Origin: Tubiluchus corallicola
Taxonomy: Eukaryota > Priapulida > Priapulimorpha > Priapulimorphida > Tubiluchidae
Length of the DNA: 64,000 nucleotides
Assembly (NCBI GenBank): GCA_030141605.1
Contig: JAQGDQ010000710.1
Location: 1 to 64,000 of the forward strand
Direction: 5' to 3'
This document shows positions 61,399 through 64,000 of the stretch, piece by piece. The translations under genes and the position numbers were made by a program. The notes under the pieces are model-generated. The model did not search any database and had not been told where the DNA came from. It saw only the letters and a program-made list of their open reading frames with translations. The stretch's first letter is position 1. The number at the start of each line of letters is the position of its first letter.

Positions 61399-62754
61399 AT
61401 ACACCAGTAACTATGTGTTATGTGGCAAGTAGGTTTAGGTTTAAAACTAAGAAGCAGTGCTACACAAATCATAATGCAAATTAAAAATGACAGATTAATT
61501 TGTGTGTACAATTCACTATATTTTAATAACGGATATACCAATACATTTATATAAGTCTCAGGTTCTAAACGTCAATTACAATAGAAAAAGTAACCATAAC
61601 ATAAAAAATTACAATACAAAACACAGTTTACGTAAATTGAGTTGGCAACTTTGAAACTAAAGAAACTTACATTCCTGGATTTTCTGACCATCAGTCTGGT
61701 AAACACAAATACCAAAATAAAAATTTTTGGCGAATAATCAAAATCCAAAAAATCCTTAAATAACTTTCTTTACTAATATATTCAATACTAGCAGAAACAA
61801 ATCACAACTTTTTGTAAACATTGCGTATAATGTCTTTAGAAACTCATACAAGAACTACAAAAACATACAATTTATATAATAAATATGGAGCTAGCTTATG
61901 GAAATAACAGTTCTTACTCTCTTAACAGAACACTTTGAAAAACAAAAAGGTGATTTAGCTTACAAACTAAAACTTGACCACTCACAACCCAAATGCAACA
62001 AAAAGCGTGATGCCAGTCTACTATAAATTTACGATGTGGTTTTTATTAATCATACTATAACAGAAACCAGGAGCAACTGCTCAAAGAAATTACAAGTTCA
62101 GGCACTACGCGAAAAATATGGAGCGGGCCTTCTAGCTACAAATATATCACTGACAAAATGGTACAGCTAATAATACTGATAATAAATTTAGGTGTCAAAT
62201 TAAGTACTAACTATCTTGAAAGGCAACAATGGAAGCTAATAAAATTGACACACTTTACTTACACATACCTTCTACATTGCACATAACCCAGATAAATGCC
62301 AAAAAGCCACCATGTTAACTAAATCATTTTTCTTCAAGTAATATGCTAACAGAAGGAAGCCGTACATTGGAATATGCCAAGAAAATTAAAAAATATATGA
62401 ATATGTCTATCACATCAATACCATCCACGTTTGCATGCGTTACTATAGTTTACAAAAAAGGAAATTATTAATGTTTCCTTACTAAACCTGAGTCTCCAAA
62501 GCACACTGCACTATGTGTCTTTTTGAAATCAATAATTAGCAAATAACGGCTCTATATATACATGAGTTTTGTTAAGAAAAAATAAAATTTCTTTCAGTTA
62601 AACTGTTGACTATAAACACTGTGTGAACCAAGTAGGCTAAAATGCATACAATTAATTATTATAATCTTAATGTCAAGATTATTATTCGTGATGGTACAAA
62701 CCCACAATTAATCACATTTTGATACCAAAGTTGAAATTAAAAAATGTCAAAATG

Positions 62755-62833
62755 TTGAATACAGCATGGAATTGAACCAGGGACCTTCTGTTTACAAGAC
62801 AAAAATGCCTTAGAGCACTAGGCCACAATGTTC
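62755..62833 (-). pseudogene. tRNA-Thr(UGU)-like relic or SINE head
   Basis: On the minus strand a D-arm (GCC loop GGC), an anticodon arm TTTGT-CTTGTAA-ACAGA with anticodon TGT, and a T-arm CCTGG-TTCAATT-CCATG can be drawn. The acceptor stem pairs poorly and one T-stem pair fails, so it is more likely a decayed gene or a tRNA-derived SINE than a working tRNA. Confidence 0.55.
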
Positions 62834-63459
62834 CCTACTGACCAAATGCAGTCCGGAATTCAACCAAAGTTGAAAAACCAGCTATAAGGGATGTACTTCG
62901 AACTGACTTGGTCACTGGGAAATACAGTTGCCCACTGGTCAAAGCATGTGGGCATTCAAATCCATTCTATATTCCAACTTACACATTTCCTGTCTTACAA
63001 GTTTACTCAAAATTTAATTCATCGTGGGCTTGTGTACACAGTTTACCAACTGATCTATTCACCCCAGTATCTTTTTGCTTGGAAGTGAAATCAACTTATC
63101 TGGGCCACCCGATCTGGTTACTAATCACTGATTTCATCAACAAATAAACAGGGATATTCAGAAATGGGAAGAACAGGAACAACGTAACTAATAACTGAAT
63201 CCGTTAACAAGACAACACTAAACATTTAATGATGAACTATTAACACTAAATCTAATCAAATTTACTGGTACGTTAATATGTACAAGTACACATTAATAAA
63301 ACACAAAATAAATTTCACAGAGCATTTCCTCTTAAAGTAATAAATTCACAAGCAACCTTGTGCTTACTATATTATTTTCATTGCAAACATTTGTATGATA
63401 ATGACTACATATGGTCAGTTGCTAGTATAAAACGAGATTTATGTTAGGATATGCCTACC

Positions 63460-64000
63460 CTAGACATCTTGGCGCATGCATGACAACGATGCAGCATGTT
63501 CATACAACTTTTCTTCGTTTTCAAATAGAGAGCCACACAGCATGCACTCGTAGTCTTGTGAAATGCTATTGCTAGTCGAAGTCTGCTCACGTTCCTGGCT
63601 ATTCATCAGTGCACTTGAAAAAATGACATTCTGTTCTATGGAAGCTTGAGGAAGGGTGCTGGGTTGCATCACTTTTGAAGAAGATGCACCAACACTGTAC
63701 ATACACTTGCCACTGCCATGCACCTGTTGCGTCGGTACTGACGAACTACTGCAACTCTCAACTGGCACTGATTGAGGAAGTGTTTGAATACATTGTGGTC
63801 CAGGAGTTTGATAATTTTGCGGTGCATGCGTCCGAATACCTTGTAGAGGAAAAGCAGAATCACCTTGAGAATGTTGACTTACCATGTTGCTGTTTTGCAT
63901 TAAATGATACTGATTTGAAGCTACAATGTTAGTAACCGGTCGCTGATCGCTGTTAGAAAATATACAGGGAGCAGCTGCTTGTTCACGCTTAACAGGAGTA
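63460..64000 (-). CDS. 3' end of a gene with a terminal C2HC zinc-finger-like motif (partial)
   Basis: The frame is open from the window edge to TAG at 63460-63462, about 179 codons, so the 5' part lies beyond 64000. Most of it is low-complexity Gln/Ser/Pro-rich sequence. The last 30 residues contain YECMLCGSLFENEEKLYEHA followed by a cysteine: C-x2-C-x12-H-x6-C with the Phe and Leu of a classical finger, so a C2HC variant of C2H2. This suggests a nuclear DNA- or RNA-binding protein. A perfect donor-like ATG|GTAAGT (about 63880) lies inside the frame, so splicing there is possible. I cannot name the gene. Confidence 0.65.
   Translation of the reverse strand, partial: TPVKREQAAAPCIFSNSDQRPVTNIVASNQYHLMQNSNMVSQHSQGDSAFPLQGIRTHAPQNYQTPGPQCIQTLPQSVPVESCSSSSVPTQQVHGSGKCMYSVGASSSKVMQPSTLPQASIEQNVIFSSALMNSQEREQTSTSNSISQDYECMLCGSLFENEEKLYEHAASLSCMRQDV

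Larger units (their letters stand above)
60567..63459. other. intergenic region left of the zinc-finger gene
   Basis: Near 60567 lies the promoter side of the minus-strand membrane-protein gene. The right half should include the 3' UTR of the gene ending at 63460. A (TA)n run is at 60967-60985, a LINE- or SINE-like 3' tail at 61371-61398 and a tRNA-Thr-like relic at 62755-62833. I see no other coding structure. Confidence 0.45.

Overview
The window looks like AT-rich animal nuclear DNA from a non-vertebrate. Coding sequence is split into short exons (about 25-260 bp) with GT/AG splice sites, introns run from a few hundred bases to several kb, and introns and intergenic DNA are full of small transposons, LINE scraps and microsatellites. 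The gene families (theta-class GST, SLC13 carriers, a CXorf65-type protein) fit a marine invertebrate such as a tunicate or another early-branching animal, but I cannot fix the clade. All gene models were assembled by hand from splice sites, reading phase and family resemblance. No transcript evidence was available.

Layout, left to right. (1) 183-5563 (+): the 3' five coding exons of a theta-class glutathione S-transferase; its first exon lies outside the window. (2) 7147-23789 (+): a complete 15-exon SLC13 (sodium-coupled di/tricarboxylate) transporter, 643 residues. (3) 23790-32444: an 8.7 kb gene-poor interval with LINE remnants and terminal-inverted-repeat elements. (4) 32445-49760 (+): a second complete 15-exon SLC13 transporter, 700 residues. 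It is a tandem paralogue of the first, with every intron in the same place and phase. Its introns hold a 0.9 kb pentanucleotide satellite inside a pair of inverted repeats, and several trinucleotide expansions. (5) 51168-54399 (-): a complete four-exon CXorf65-like gene, 143 residues. (6) 55706-60566 (-): a six-exon gene for an unrecognised type I single-pass membrane protein, 274 residues, with a Cys-rich juxtamembrane segment and four tandem octapeptide repeats in its tail. (7) 63460-64000 (-): the 3' end of a gene ending in one C2HC zinc-finger-like motif.

The two SLC13 genes probably arose by local duplication and encode plasma-membrane carriers for Krebs-cycle intermediates or related anions. 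Both share a conserved block in the cytoplasmic loop that I do not know from vertebrate SLC13 proteins. The two minus-strand genes at 51-60 kb lie head to tail but more than 1 kb apart. Nothing links the genes into a single pathway.

The mobile-element content is rich: a hAT-like non-autonomous family in three copies, two more hAT-type elements with 8-bp target duplications, a pogo/mariner-type MITE with TA duplication, foldback MITEs in three copies, and LINE reverse-transcriptase fragments. The best candidates for something undescribed are the type I membrane protein with octapeptide repeats, the conserved loop block of the SLC13 pair, and the satellite bounded by inverted repeats.
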